Origin: Chloroflexota bacterium
GTDB taxonomy: Bacteria > Chloroflexota > Limnocylindria > Limnocylindrales > CSP1-4
NCBI GenBank assembly: GCA_003141245.1
Contig: PLLE01000018.1
Location: forward strand, 23,097-82,925
Length of the DNA stretch: 59,829 nucleotides
Reading direction: 5' to 3'
In this document: one piece after another, positions 28,541-37,244 of the stretch
How the letters are laid out: each line of letters starts with the position of its first letter
Numbering within the stretch: the first letter of the stretch is position 1
Program-made: the position numbers and the translations under genes
The notes under the pieces: model-generated
The model's input: only the letters and a program-made list of their open reading frames with translations
Told to the model about the DNA's origin: nothing
Databases searched by the model: none

Positions 28541-28936
28541 TCACCCCGCATTCCCCGCGACTGGCTCGAGCGCAGCGGCTGGCTCGAGCGCAGCGGCTGG
28601 CTTGGGAACGCTAGCCCCGGTCACGCGGCTCGCCAGCCTGCGGCCGACAATGCGGTGGATCACGTCGCAGGCCTCGACGAGCTCCGGCTCGGCCAGGCTG
28701 TAGAGGATCGTTGTGCCAGCCCGGCGCGTGTCGACAAGGCCGGCCGAACGGAGCACGGCAAGGTGCTGACTCGCGTTCGCAAGGTTGCAGCCCAGCTCCT
28801 CGGCGAGATCGCCGACCGAGTGCTCGCCCTCGCGCAGCACGTCCAAGAGCATCAGTCTCTTGGGGTCGGTCAGCACCCGGCACACTTCCGCGTGTAGCCG
28901 GTATCTCTCCGGATCTCGATAGCGCTTATCGTTCAT
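28541..28936 (-). CDS. ArsR-family transcriptional regulator, divergent from tauE
   Basis: A 131-residue winged-helix repressor starting at ATG 28936 (MNDKRYRDPERYRLHAEVCRVLTDPKRLMLLDVL). The HTH is HSVGDLAEELGCNLANASQHLAVLRSAGLVDTRRAGTTILYSL. Three cysteines (CRVL near residue 19, GCNLAN near 51, EACDVIHR near 92) could form a persulfide or metal sensing pair. The C-terminus has the in-frame repeat AAALEPAAALEP from a duplicated CTCGAGCGCAGCGGCTGG. A perfect palindrome at 28997-29012 in the divergent promoter is the likely operator, so it probably controls itself and tauE. Confidence 0.9.
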   Translation of the reverse strand: MNDKRYRDPERYRLHAEVCRVLTDPKRLMLLDVLREGEHSVGDLAEELGCNLANASQHLAVLRSAGLVDTRRAGTTILYSLAEPELVEACDVIHRIVGRRLASRVTGASVPKPAAALEPAAALEPVAGNAG

Positions 28937-28996
28937 CGATGCCTCTTGCCTGCCCCGGCGGTCCAGCCGGGCATGGGCTACACTAACAGAAGTTGC

Positions 28997-29012
28997 ATAC
29001 TTGCGCAAGTAT
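28997..29012. promoter_or_regulatory. Perfect 16-bp palindrome, likely ArsR operator
   Basis: ATACTTGCGCAAGTAT is an exact 8+8 palindrome located 61 bases before the arsR start and 39 bases before the tauE start, in the middle of a divergent promoter region. Its TTGCGCAA core resembles the TGCGCA core of the palindrome at 34779. The size and position are typical for ArsR dimers. Confidence 0.75.
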
Positions 29013-29050
29013 CCGAGTATGAGGCGGACCGCCCGGATGATGAGAGTCAG

Positions 29051-29893
29051 ATGACCCCCGAAGCGGATCTGGGGATCTTCGTTGTGAGCTTCGTCGCCGG
29101 GCTCATCGGCGCCCTCGCCGGCGTTGGCGGCGGCATCCTCGTCATCCCGGCCCTGACCTTCGGCTTCGGCGTAGACATCCGGCTGGCCGTGGGAGCGAGC
29201 ATCGTGTCGGTCATCGCGACCAGCTCTGGAGCCGCAGCCGCCTACGTCCGCGACCGTATGACCGACATGCGGGTGGGCATGTTCCTCGAGCTGGCGACGA
29301 CCACAGGGGCGGTCTGCGGCGCGCTCCTGGCGGCCGTTGTCGCGCCGGCGTTCCTGTATGTGCTGCTTGGTCTGGTTCTGCTCACATCCGCGGGCATGCA
29401 GGTGGCGCGCATGGGGGAGGAGACGCCGCCGACAGACTCTCCGTCCGCGATCGCACTTCGCCTGCGTTTGGCCTCTTCCTACCCCGACCGAAAGCTCGGC
29501 CGCGAGGTCCCCTACTCCGCCAGGCGCGTGCCGCTCGGCTTCGTGCTCATGTGGATCGCGGGCGTGGTGTCGGGCCTGCTCGGGATCGGGTCGGGAGTGC
29601 TCAAGGTGCTGGCCATGGACGGGGCAATGCGGCTGCCGATGAAAGTCAGCTCGGCGACGAGCAACTTCATGATCGGCGTGACCGCAGCCGCCTCGGCGGG
29701 AATATACCTGAGCCGCGGCGACGTGGACCCGCAGATCGCGGCCCCGGTGGCCCTGGGAGTCCTGGCCGGGGCTCTCGTGGGGGCTCGGCTGCTCCAGCAC
29801 ATATCCAACCGGGCTGTCCGGCTGGTCTTCTTGCCGGTCCTCGTGGTCGTAGGCATTGAGACGATTGGCCGCGGTCTGGGGTTTGGGCTATGA
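29051..29893 (+). CDS. TauE/SafE-family membrane exporter/permease
   Basis: A 280-residue membrane protein with about eight helices in two related halves. The family hallmarks are FVVSFVAGLIGALAGVGGGILVIPAL in the first half and MWIAGVVSGLLGIGSGVLKVLAM in the second. TauE/SafE members move sulfite, sulfoacetate or other sulfur-containing anions. It overlaps the DUF1634 gene by four bases, the common pairing in this family, and is divergent from an ArsR regulator. An exporter of sulfite or thiosulfate made by the neighbouring sulfur enzymes is plausible (inference). Confidence 0.92.
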   Translation: MTPEADLGIFVVSFVAGLIGALAGVGGGILVIPALTFGFGVDIRLAVGASIVSVIATSSGAAAAYVRDRMTDMRVGMFLELATTTGAVCGALLAAVVAPAFLYVLLGLVLLTSAGMQVARMGEETPPTDSPSAIALRLRLASSYPDRKLGREVPYSARRVPLGFVLMWIAGVVSGLLGIGSGVLKVLAMDGAMRLPMKVSSATSNFMIGVTAAASAGIYLSRGDVDPQIAAPVALGVLAGALVGARLLQHISNRAVRLVFLPVLVVVGIETIGRGLGFGL

Positions 29894-30252
29894 ACCCCGA
29901 GCGCTTCCGGACGATGGTCAGCCTGGTCCTGGCCGGGGGCGTGGCCATCAGCGCGACTCTAATCGGGGCAGGCTTTCTGGCGGCGCTGGCGGTGGGCTGG
30001 CAGGGATCGCTGCTCGGCAGCGCGCCAGGCGTCACGGCCGCCACGACAGATTTCTCGAACCTGCCAGCTCGCCTTGCCTCGTTGGAGCCGCTGGCCATCT
30101 GCCAGCTCGGCCTGCTGGCGTTACTTGCCACACCGGTGACGCGCGTGGCAGCGTCGGTCGTGGGCTTCGTCCTGGAGGGCGATCGCCTCTACACGGCTAT
30201 CACCCTCGCCGTTCTCGCCGTCCTGCTGGCGAGCATCTTTCTCCTGCGGTAG
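29890..30252 (+). CDS. DUF1634 membrane protein
   Basis: A 120-residue protein with three hydrophobic segments and the DUF1634 pattern (MVSLVLAGGVAISATLIGAGFLAAL near the start, ICQLGLLALLATPVTRVAASVVGFVLEGDRLYTAITLAVLAVLL at the end). DUF1634 genes regularly follow TauE/SafE genes and are thought to act with them. Coupled to tauE by the four-base overlap. Confidence 0.88.
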   Translation: MNPERFRTMVSLVLAGGVAISATLIGAGFLAALAVGWQGSLLGSAPGVTAATTDFSNLPARLASLEPLAICQLGLLALLATPVTRVAASVVGFVLEGDRLYTAITLAVLAVLLASIFLLR

Positions 30253-30349
30253 CACCACGAGACCACAAGGCTTGTATCCATTTCAGCGTCGACCTCGTCC
30301 TTGGAGTGAAGGCGATCGAGCGATCCGCCTCAATCAAGGAGAACTGGCC

Positions 30350-30562
30350 ATGAAGCTTCAGATCAACGAAAGCCCAATCGATCGCGCAATTCGCATCGTC
30401 CTCGGTCTCGCGCTGGCCGCCGTCGGCGTTGCCGGGTTGGTGACCGCCCCGGTCCTGTACGTCACCTGGGTCGCCGCGGCCATCGCGCTGGTGACTGGCA
30501 TCGTGGGTTTCTGCCCGCTCTACGCCATCCTTCGGCTCAGAACTGCCCCCGCCAAGAGGTGA
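30350..30562 (+). CDS. DUF2892 (YgaP-like) two-helix membrane protein
   Basis: A 70-residue protein. The pattern NESPIDRAIRIVLGLALAAVGVAGL followed by a second helix ending GIVGFCPLYAILRL is the DUF2892 domain, which is the membrane part of the rhodanese YgaP and is often encoded separately beside rhodanese genes. The conserved GFCPLY cysteine is present. ATG 30350 has AAGGAG nine bases upstream. It is probably co-transcribed with the sigma factor four bases later. Confidence 0.9.
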   Translation: MKLQINESPIDRAIRIVLGLALAAVGVAGLVTAPVLYVTWVAAAIALVTGIVGFCPLYAILRLRTAPAKR

Positions 30563-30566
30563 GCCG

Positions 30567-31373
30567 GTGACCCAGCAAACCGAGCCGGCAGCTCTGACAG
30601 GCGGGACCGATGCGGATGCCTTCGCAACTCGACTCGCCGCCGAGCTGCCGCGCCTGGTCGGACTCGCGACGCGGCTGCTGTCCGACTCGGACACTGCCGA
30701 AGACTGTGCACAGGAGACGATCGTGGGCGCCTGGCGCCGACGCGATCAGCTGCGCGACGCCGACGCTCTGCCTGCCTGGCTCAGGCGAAGCCTGGTCAAC
30801 CGGATCATCGATCGGTCAAGGCGAAGACATGATGAACTCGATATCGACGCCGTCGAATCCGACTGGCAGGACGACTCCTACTCCGTCCAGCCGGAGCTGG
30901 TTCTCGAGCGAGCCGAGCTTCGCGATGAACTCGAAGACGCCCTGGCGCGCCTTCCTGTCATCTACCGCCTCCCGGTTGTCCTCCACGACGCGCTGGGCTG
31001 GAGTGCCCCCGAGATCGCCAAATCGATGGACGTCGGCCTGCCGGCCGCAAAGCAGCGCCTCCGCCGTGGCCGGATGATGCTGGTGAGCGCACTCGCCTCG
31101 TCCGATAAGCGCCGAGAGGCGAGTCTGGCTCAGCCAATGCGGTGCTGGCAGGCTCGCCGACGCGTGTCGGCCTATCTGGACGGCGAGCTGGACGAAACCA
31201 CGAAGTCCACGGTCGAGGGGCACCTCGCCGGCTGCCCGACCTGCCCGCCGCTGTACACCAGCCTGGTCGGCGTTCGCGCGACAATGGGCGAACTGCGGGA
31301 CACCGATTCGGTCGTCGAGATGGCAATTGCTCGGCGCATTCGCGAGCGTCTGGACCTGAAGTCCAGGCCCTAG
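30567..31373 (+). CDS. ECF sigma factor fused to a C-terminal zinc-finger anti-sigma domain
   Basis: A 268-residue protein. Region 2 is LVGLATRLLSDSDTAEDCAQETIVGAWRRRD (about residues 30-60), region 4 LEDALARLPVIYRLPVVLHDALGWSAPEIAKSMDVGLPAAKQRLRRGR (about 125-173). The last 75 residues contain CWQARRRVSAYLDGELDETT...HLAGCPTC, the zinc-binding anti-sigma (ZAS) pattern with H-x3-C-x2-C. The activity would therefore be controlled within one chain, perhaps by redox release of zinc. The start is GTG 30567, five bases after the previous stop. Its targets are unknown. Confidence 0.88.
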   Translation: MTQQTEPAALTGGTDADAFATRLAAELPRLVGLATRLLSDSDTAEDCAQETIVGAWRRRDQLRDADALPAWLRRSLVNRIIDRSRRRHDELDIDAVESDWQDDSYSVQPELVLERAELRDELEDALARLPVIYRLPVVLHDALGWSAPEIAKSMDVGLPAAKQRLRRGRMMLVSALASSDKRREASLAQPMRCWQARRRVSAYLDGELDETTKSTVEGHLAGCPTCPPLYTSLVGVRATMGELRDTDSVVEMAIARRIRERLDLKSRP

Positions 31374-31428
31374 CTCCCAGAACGGGAACGGGACGTTCGG
31401 CCCTAGCGAGTGGCCGGGGTGGCCCCAA

Positions 31429-31447
31429 TATATGCGTGAGACATATA
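31429..31447. promoter_or_regulatory. Dyad before padR, likely operator
   Basis: TATATG (31429-31434) and CATATA (31442-31447) form an exact inverted repeat with a seven-base spacer, ending five bases before the padR start codon. AT-rich sequence is rare here, which makes it stand out. PadR dimers bind ATG/CAT-type dyads over their own promoter, so autorepression is likely. Confidence 0.6.
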
Positions 31448-31451
31448 GCCC

Positions 31452-31877
31452 ATGCATCACCCACCCGACCCTCACCACCATCAGCACCAACGCGGTTGGT
31501 CGCCTGGGGGGCCCAGGCGGCGCTGGCTCGAGCCATTCCTGCTCGTCCTGCTCGCGGGCGGCCCCGCCCATGGCTATTCGCTGCTTGGGCGGCTCAACGA
31601 CGCAGGCGTGGCGCCGGAAGACGTGGACGTAGGTCAGCTGTACCGCACGTTGCGCGAACTCGAGGTCGGTGGCCTGGTTCGATCGCGCTGGGAAACGCCT
31701 GCCGCTGGGGCCGCACGGCGGGAGTACGAGGTCACCGAGGCGGGACTCTCGGTGCTGGACGACTGGGCGGCAGTGATGCGAGAACGCGCCCGCCTCGTCA
31801 ATGAATTCCTCGCGGCCTACGAGCGATTGGGCCGAGCTGTCGAACCGGCGGACTCGACCAAGGAGGTTTTGACATGA
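31452..31877 (+). CDS. PadR-family transcriptional regulator
   Basis: A 141-residue regulator. After a His/Pro-rich leader (HHPPDPHHHQHQRG), the PadR winged helix runs WLEPFLLVLLAGGPAHGYSLLGRLND...DVGQLYRTLRELEVGGLVRSRWE...RREYEVTEAG. The His-rich start could bind metal. It overlaps the following Gly/His-rich small protein by four bases (31874-31877), so the two form a unit under the dyad at 31429. Confidence 0.92.
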   Translation: MHHPPDPHHHQHQRGWSPGGPRRRWLEPFLLVLLAGGPAHGYSLLGRLNDAGVAPEDVDVGQLYRTLRELEVGGLVRSRWETPAAGAARREYEVTEAGLSVLDDWAAVMRERARLVNEFLAAYERLGRAVEPADSTKEVLT

Positions 31878-32188
31878 GATACCACCACGGATCTGGCTGT
31901 TCCGGCCACGGAGGCGGGCACCAGGGCCACTGCGGGCCTGGGTCCGAGTTCGGACCGGCGTACGGCTACGGCAGGGCCGGAGGTTACGGTTGGGATGCGC
32001 CCGGCGACGACCCACGGGCCCGCGGCTTGCGAGGGCGTTTCGGCGGCGGCGCCGTCGCGCGACAATCCACCGCCACTCAGCTCGAGGGCTACCTCGAGTC
32101 GCTGCGAGACGAGATGCGGGCGATCGAGCAGGACCTGCGCGATCTCCGTGCCGCCGACGGCGGATCCGCAGACAAGCCTGAGGCCTGA
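31874..32188 (+). CDS. Gly/His-rich small protein with C-terminal coiled coil (DUF5320-like)
   Basis: A 104-residue protein. The first half is Gly, His and Tyr rich with two cysteines (GSGCSGHGGGHQGHCGPG), the second half a predicted coiled coil (QLEGYLESLRDEMRAIEQDLRDLRA). This layout matches DUF5320 proteins, which often sit next to PadR regulators and NifX-like proteins. Possible metal or cluster carrier; function unproven. The next gene, a NifX-like protein, starts 120 bases later. Confidence 0.75.
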   Translation: MRYHHGSGCSGHGGGHQGHCGPGSEFGPAYGYGRAGGYGWDAPGDDPRARGLRGRFGGGAVARQSTATQLEGYLESLRDEMRAIEQDLRDLRAADGGSADKPEA

Positions 32189-32307
32189 ACCCAGATCACC
32201 ATCGTCCTCGGGCGACGAGCCTGAGGCGCTAAGTCGACGGTCGCCCCTGACCCAATTGGCCTCGGACGGCCGTCGGCGTCACTCACGCTCACAGGAGACC
32301 CCATTCC

Positions 32308-32703
32308 GTGAAGATCGCGATCGCCACCGATGACGGGCGCACCGTCAGCATGCACTTTGGGCGGGCGGCCCACTATGCAGTTTTGACCGTCTTGGACGGC
32401 GTGGTCGTGGAACGGGAGCTTCGCGACAAGTTCTTCCCCCACGGGACCGTCGTGGAAGCCCGGCACGAGCCGGAGAGCGGCCCGCACGGCACCGGCCCGG
32501 GCTCGGACACCCGCCACGACCAGATGGCCGCCGCCATCGCGGACTGCTCGGCCTTGATCTGCGGAGGAATGGGCCAGGGCGCGTACGACCGCATTGCCGC
32601 CAACGGCATCCGGCCCATCGTGACGGATCTACAAAACGTGGATGAAGCGGCCATCGAATGCGCCGCCGGACGCATCGTCGACCATTCCGAACGCCTTCAC
32701 TGA
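32308..32703 (+). CDS. NifX/NifB-like (FeMo-cofactor biosynthesis fold) protein
   Basis: A 131-residue paralogue of the protein at 25449, closer to the canonical family: KIAIATDDGRTVSMHFGRAAHYAVLTVLDG at the start and CSALICGGMGQGAYDRIAANGIRPIVTD at about residues 77-104. The central His-rich loop (EARHEPESGPHGTG, DTRHDQM) may bind metal. It follows padR and the DUF5320-like gene, an arrangement seen in several anaerobes. Its end overlaps the convergent TusA-like gene by seven bases. Confidence 0.88.
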   Translation: MKIAIATDDGRTVSMHFGRAAHYAVLTVLDGVVVERELRDKFFPHGTVVEARHEPESGPHGTGPGSDTRHDQMAAAIADCSALICGGMGQGAYDRIAANGIRPIVTDLQNVDEAAIECAAGRIVDHSERLH

Positions 32704-33041
32704 GGTCCAGCAGGCCCATTGAGGCAGGGCGCCAGGCGATCAGGACAAAGCCCGACGGGACCCGGCGGCCGTCCGCGGCTCACCGCCGCGTCAGCGCGCC
32801 CACGCCTCTCCGGACCGGACCGCGCGCAGCGTCCCGAGCATCGTCCCTTCGTAGTGCCACCGGCGCCCTCGACCCATTTGGGGATGTCGATCCTAGAGCC
32901 GCGGTCGGCCGACCAGATGGCAATCACGTCGCTGACCTGGCCTTCGCGGATCGCCCGAATCAACTCCATCAGAGGGCCCGGGCAGAAGCTGCCGCGGGCA
33001 TCGAGGGTACGGGTGACGGAGGGTTGGGCGGTATCGGTCAT
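32697..33041 (-). CDS. TusA-family protein with aberrant C-terminus
   Basis: The first 60 residues are a normal TusA fold with the active site DARGSFCPGPLMELIRAI (about residues 14-31) and VIAIWSADRGSRIDIPKWVEGAG, very close to the TusA at 19543. From about residue 63 the sequence turns into Arg/Gly/Pro-rich text and the protein is about 25 residues too long. The next frame reads WHYEGTML directly after the conserved WVEGAG, so a one-base deletion near 32865 (assembly error or real) is likely. Last gene of the arsR-dsrE-tusA-dsrE2 operon. Confidence 0.78.
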   Translation of the reverse strand: MTDTAQPSVTRTLDARGSFCPGPLMELIRAIREGQVSDVIAIWSADRGSRIDIPKWVEGAGGTTKGRCSGRCARSGPERRGRADAAVSRGRPPGPVGLCPDRLAPCLNGPAGPQ

Positions 33042-33110
33042 CGGAGGGTCCCCTCGCGCGGAGGGAGGCGGCCGGTCGTAGAGGGGGATACGACCGGCCG
33101 CAGGGGACTA

Positions 33111-33614
33111 TTAGATGAACAGGGTCGAGTCGGCCTCGGTCATCAACTGCAGGGCAGTGGCCGCGCCAACGGGCTCTCCCATGCCGTCGATGAGGTCCTC
33201 GCGCTTGAGGCCGAACATGTCCATCGTCATCTGGCACGGCAGGAACTGAACGCCCACAGCCTGGGCCATCTCGAGCAGATCCTTGGGCTTGGCCACGTTG
33301 TAGCGCTTGGCCAGCTGGAACATCATCCAGGGGCCCATGCCCATGAAGTTCATCTTGCTGAGCTTGCGATGGCTGACACCCGGCCGCTGCATGAAGGACA
33401 TCATCTTCTGCATCCAGTTCTGGCCGGTTATGCGCTTGCGGTCCTTCACGAATGTCTGGAGACCCCAGAAAGTGACGAAGACGGTCGTCTCAATCTCCAT
33501 CGCGCCGGCGGTCGAGGCCAGGATCAAGGTCGCCCAAGTCTTCTCGAGCTCGCCGCTGTAGTCGATGATGACGAGCTTCTTGGGCTTGTCGGCACCTGCA
33601 GCCGCTGCGGTCAT
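33111..33614 (-). CDS. DsrE2-family sulfur carrier (peroxiredoxin-like DsrE/F fold)
   Basis: A 167-residue DsrE2 protein. KKLVIIDYSGELEKTWATLILASTAGAMEIETTVFVTFWGLQTF opens the fold and VQFLPCQMTMDMFGLKREDLIDG holds the conserved cysteine (about residue 129). The segment with repeated Met residues (MQKMMSFMQRPG, MNFMGMGPWMMFQL) is typical of DsrE2. DsrE2 accompanies TusA and rhodanese in dissimilatory sulfur oxidisers and receives sulfur from them. ATG 33614; 64 bases after the TusA gene upstream. Confidence 0.92.
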   Translation of the reverse strand: MTAAAAGADKPKKLVIIDYSGELEKTWATLILASTAGAMEIETTVFVTFWGLQTFVKDRKRITGQNWMQKMMSFMQRPGVSHRKLSKMNFMGMGPWMMFQLAKRYNVAKPKDLLEMAQAVGVQFLPCQMTMDMFGLKREDLIDGMGEPVGAATALQLMTEADSTLFI

Positions 33615-33678
33615 TTGTCGATCCTTTCGCGTCTCAATTCGCGTCTCGGGCGCCGTTCCGACGCCCCAACGGCTTTGC

Positions 33679-33915
33679 CTACTTGCGGCGAAGGACGAAG
33701 CGGAACTTGCCGCCGGTGGATTCCTGCTCGACCATGGCGTTGCCGGTCGACCTGGACCAGGCATCGAAGTCCTTGACCGAGCCCGGGTCCGTCGCGACGA
33801 CCTCGATGAGCTCGCCGGAGGCGACGCTCTTGATGCCCTGGGTCGCCTTGAGGATGGGCAGCGGGCACGACAGGCCGCTGGCATCGACCTTGAGCTTGAT
33901 ATCGAGATTGCCCAC
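33679..33915 (-). CDS. tusA: TusA-family sulfurtransferase
   Basis: A 78-residue canonical TusA with the active site VDASGLSCPLPILKATQGI (Cys about residue 17, CPxP motif), then IEVVATDPGSVKDFDAWSRSTGNAMVEQE and the last strand KFRFVLRRK. Complete and normal in length, in contrast to the TusA-like gene at 32697. Lies between dsrE and dsrE2, so the three carriers are made together. Confidence 0.94.
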   Translation of the reverse strand: MGNLDIKLKVDASGLSCPLPILKATQGIKSVASGELIEVVATDPGSVKDFDAWSRSTGNAMVEQESTGGKFRFVLRRK

Positions 33916-33966
33916 GCGATCCTTCCTTTCGTTCGCGGCCGCCTCCCCGGCGTCCCGCGTTGTTCC

Positions 33967-34380
33967 CTAGATGAAGACGATCTGGCCCTCGCCGGCGTTG
34001 ATGTAGAAGGCGGCCACGCCTTCGACCCCGTCGACAAGGGAGTCGAGATCCGACTGCTTGAGCTTCAGGATTTCCATGGACGCCGAGCAGGCCTGGATGT
34101 CGACCTCGCCGAGCTCCTTGGCCATGCGCAGCGTTTGCGTCCAGCTGGCCTGGCCCGCCTTTGCCGCGGCCTCGACGGAAGCCTTGCCCGCCTCGCCTGC
34201 TTCGGGCGACAAGCCGTGATCGGAGTCGATCCCGTCGGCCCGGAACGCGTTGAGACCCCAGTACTGCAAGAAGATCTTCACCGGCTTACCCAGGGCGGCC
34301 GCGCCGGCGGCGAGGGTGGCGGCGGCCTGGAGCTTGTCGTCGGTGCCGGAGAAAAGCACGATCGAGATCGTTTCGTCCAT
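33967..34380 (-). CDS. DsrE-family sulfur carrier protein
   Basis: A 137-residue DsrE-like protein starting at ATG 34380 (MDETISIVLFSGTDDKLQAAATLAAGAAALGKPVKIFLQYWGLNAF). The conserved cysteine lies in EVDIQACSASMEILKLKQSDL (about residue 99), the position of the substrate-binding Cys in DsrE2-like proteins. Only eight bases separate it from the ArsR gene upstream. It differs from the CGPC-type DsrE at 19165, so the two operons encode different carriers. Confidence 0.9.
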   Translation of the reverse strand: MDETISIVLFSGTDDKLQAAATLAAGAAALGKPVKIFLQYWGLNAFRADGIDSDHGLSPEAGEAGKASVEAAAKAGQASWTQTLRMAKELGEVDIQACSASMEILKLKQSDLDSLVDGVEGVAAFYINAGEGQIVFI

Positions 34381-34388
34381 GGTCGTCC

Positions 34389-34760
34389 TCAGCTGGTCGT
34401 TCGATTCGAGGACGCCGCGACTGCGCGTCCCGCCACCACTTCGGCCGGGGTTCGCGTGGCGGCCTGGGAGATTCGGGCAAGCCGCCGGACCAGAACACCG
34501 CGCATGGTTTCGCAGGCGACGATGATCTCCGGGTCGCTCAACCGGTACCTCACTTCGCGGCCGTCCCGCTCGGCTTCGACGACACCGGCCGCGCGCATCA
34601 GAGCCAGGTGCTGTGAGACGTTGGGCTGGCTGATCCCCATCTCCTCGGCCAGTCGGGTGACCTCGCGCGGACCGTCGGCCAGGAGGTGGATGATTTCCAG
34701 CCGCCTCGGGTTCGATAGCGTCTTGAGGACTTCCGCCTGGAGCCTGTACACCTCGTCCAT
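34389..34760 (-). CDS. ArsR-family regulator of the second sulfur-carrier operon
   Basis: A 123-residue winged-helix repressor: VYRLQAEVLKTLSNPRRLEIIHLLADGPREVTRLAEEMGISQPNVSQHLALMRAAGVVEAERDGREVRYRL. It is a clear paralogue of the ArsR at 18717 (same DDIYGLQ/DEVYRLQ start, same LRR-type linker, one Cys in IVACETMRGVLVRR). A perfect palindrome sits 19 bases upstream of its start. It probably represses this operon until persulfide or a related signal appears (inference). Confidence 0.92.
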   Translation of the reverse strand: MDEVYRLQAEVLKTLSNPRRLEIIHLLADGPREVTRLAEEMGISQPNVSQHLALMRAAGVVEAERDGREVRYRLSDPEIIVACETMRGVLVRRLARISQAATRTPAEVVAGRAVAASSNRTTS

Positions 34761-34778
34761 CAGATGCAGTCTTTGTCA

Positions 34779-34796
34779 TATGCGCAGTTGCGCATA
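34779..34796. promoter_or_regulatory. Perfect palindrome before arsR, likely operator
   Basis: TATGCGCAGTTGCGCATA consists of two exact 8-base arms around GT. It lies 19 bases upstream of the arsR start at 34760, where it would cover the promoter. The TGCGCA element is shared with the palindrome at 28997 before the other ArsR gene. Confidence 0.75.
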
Positions 34797-34902
34797 GGTA
34801 TAGGTGTCCCGACGACACGGGCCGAATGGCACGACGGAGCGCGGATATGCGAGTGGACGAGGCCTGGCGCCTAACGGATCGCCGGAAATGGGGCCGCGAC
34901 GC

Positions 34903-36107
34903 CTAGCAGATGCGGGGCAGCTGCTCCCCGACCAGCATGTCGACGATGCGCTGCGAGCCGACGATCGTGCGCATCGTGACCATGGACGGATGGTCGGCAA
35001 CCACGCGGCCGATCTCGACGGCGTCAACGCCCGAAGCGACGGAGCGCATGGCGGCGAGGACGGCCTCTACTGAGGCGGCGGGCACGATCGCGACGAGCTT
35101 GCCCTCGTTGGCGACGTGGAGTGGGTCCAGGCCGAGCATCTCGCACGCGGCGCGCACGGGACCGGGGATCGGGATCGTCTCCTCGCGCAGCTCGATCCCG
35201 ACTCCGGAGGCGGCGGCGATCTCGTTGAGCGCCGAGGCCAGGCCGCCACGAGTGGGGTCGCGGAGGACGTGCACGCTCGGGCACGCGGCCACGATCGCGG
35301 CAACCAGAGCGTTCAGGGACTGCGTGTCCGAGGCGATCTCGACCTCGAACTCGAGGCCTTCGCGGATGCTCATGATCGCGATGCCGTGAAGCCCGATCGG
35401 GCCGGAGAGAATGACAGCGTCCCCGATGGCGGCGCGGTCCGCCGCGACCGAGACCCCGTCCGCGACGAGCCCGATCCCCGCGGTGTTGACGAAGAGCCCG
35501 TCGGCCGCTCCCCGACCGACCACCTTCGTGTCGCCGGTCACGATTCGGACGCCCGCCCGCTTCGCCGCCCGGGCAACCGACTCGGTCACTCGACGCAGGT
35601 CCTCGATCGGCAGCCCCTCCTCGATCACGTAGGCCAGCGATAGCGCAAGCGGCTGGGCGCCCATCATGGCCAGGTCGTTGACGGTGCCGTTGACCGCCAG
35701 CTCGCCGATGTCGCCGCCGGGGAACTCGAGCGGACTGACGACGAACGAGTCGGTCGTGAAGGCAAGGCGCCGGCCGGCGACCTCCACCACGGCGGCATCG
35801 TTCAAGGGACCACCCGGCGTAACCCCGGCCAGCGCAGGCGCGATCACCTCGCGCATGAGCGCGGCCGAGAGCTGGCCGCCGGAGCCGTGGCCCAGCAGGA
35901 CGCGGGCTCGCTCGGGAATCGGCGCGGGGCAGACCAGCGCCGAGGGATCGGGCGCCGCGGGTTCGGTGGGCGCGGTCGGCTCAGTGAGCGCCGCCGGATC
36001 GGCAGGCGCGACGCCCTCCGGCGCGGCGCTTCGCTGCGCGACGCCCTCCGGCGCGGCGCTTCCTTGCGCGAAGCCGCCGAACGGGTCCACGGCAGGACGG
36101 CGCTCGC

Positions 36108-36111
<4 letters not shown>
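34903..36111 (-). CDS. hypE: Hydrogenase maturation protein HypE
   Basis: HypE dehydrates the carbamoyl group on its C-terminal cysteine to a cyano ligand for the [NiFe] active site. The ATP-binding core is complete ([66 protein letters not shown]) and the chain ends LPRIC with the required terminal Cys. The 402 residues include an unusual N-terminal extension of about 65 residues made of SAAPEGVA and [12 protein letters not shown] repeats before the usual start. It overlaps hypD by four bases. Start at ATG 36111. Confidence 0.95.
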
Positions 36112-37240
<1,129 letters not shown>

Positions 37241-37244
<4 letters not shown>

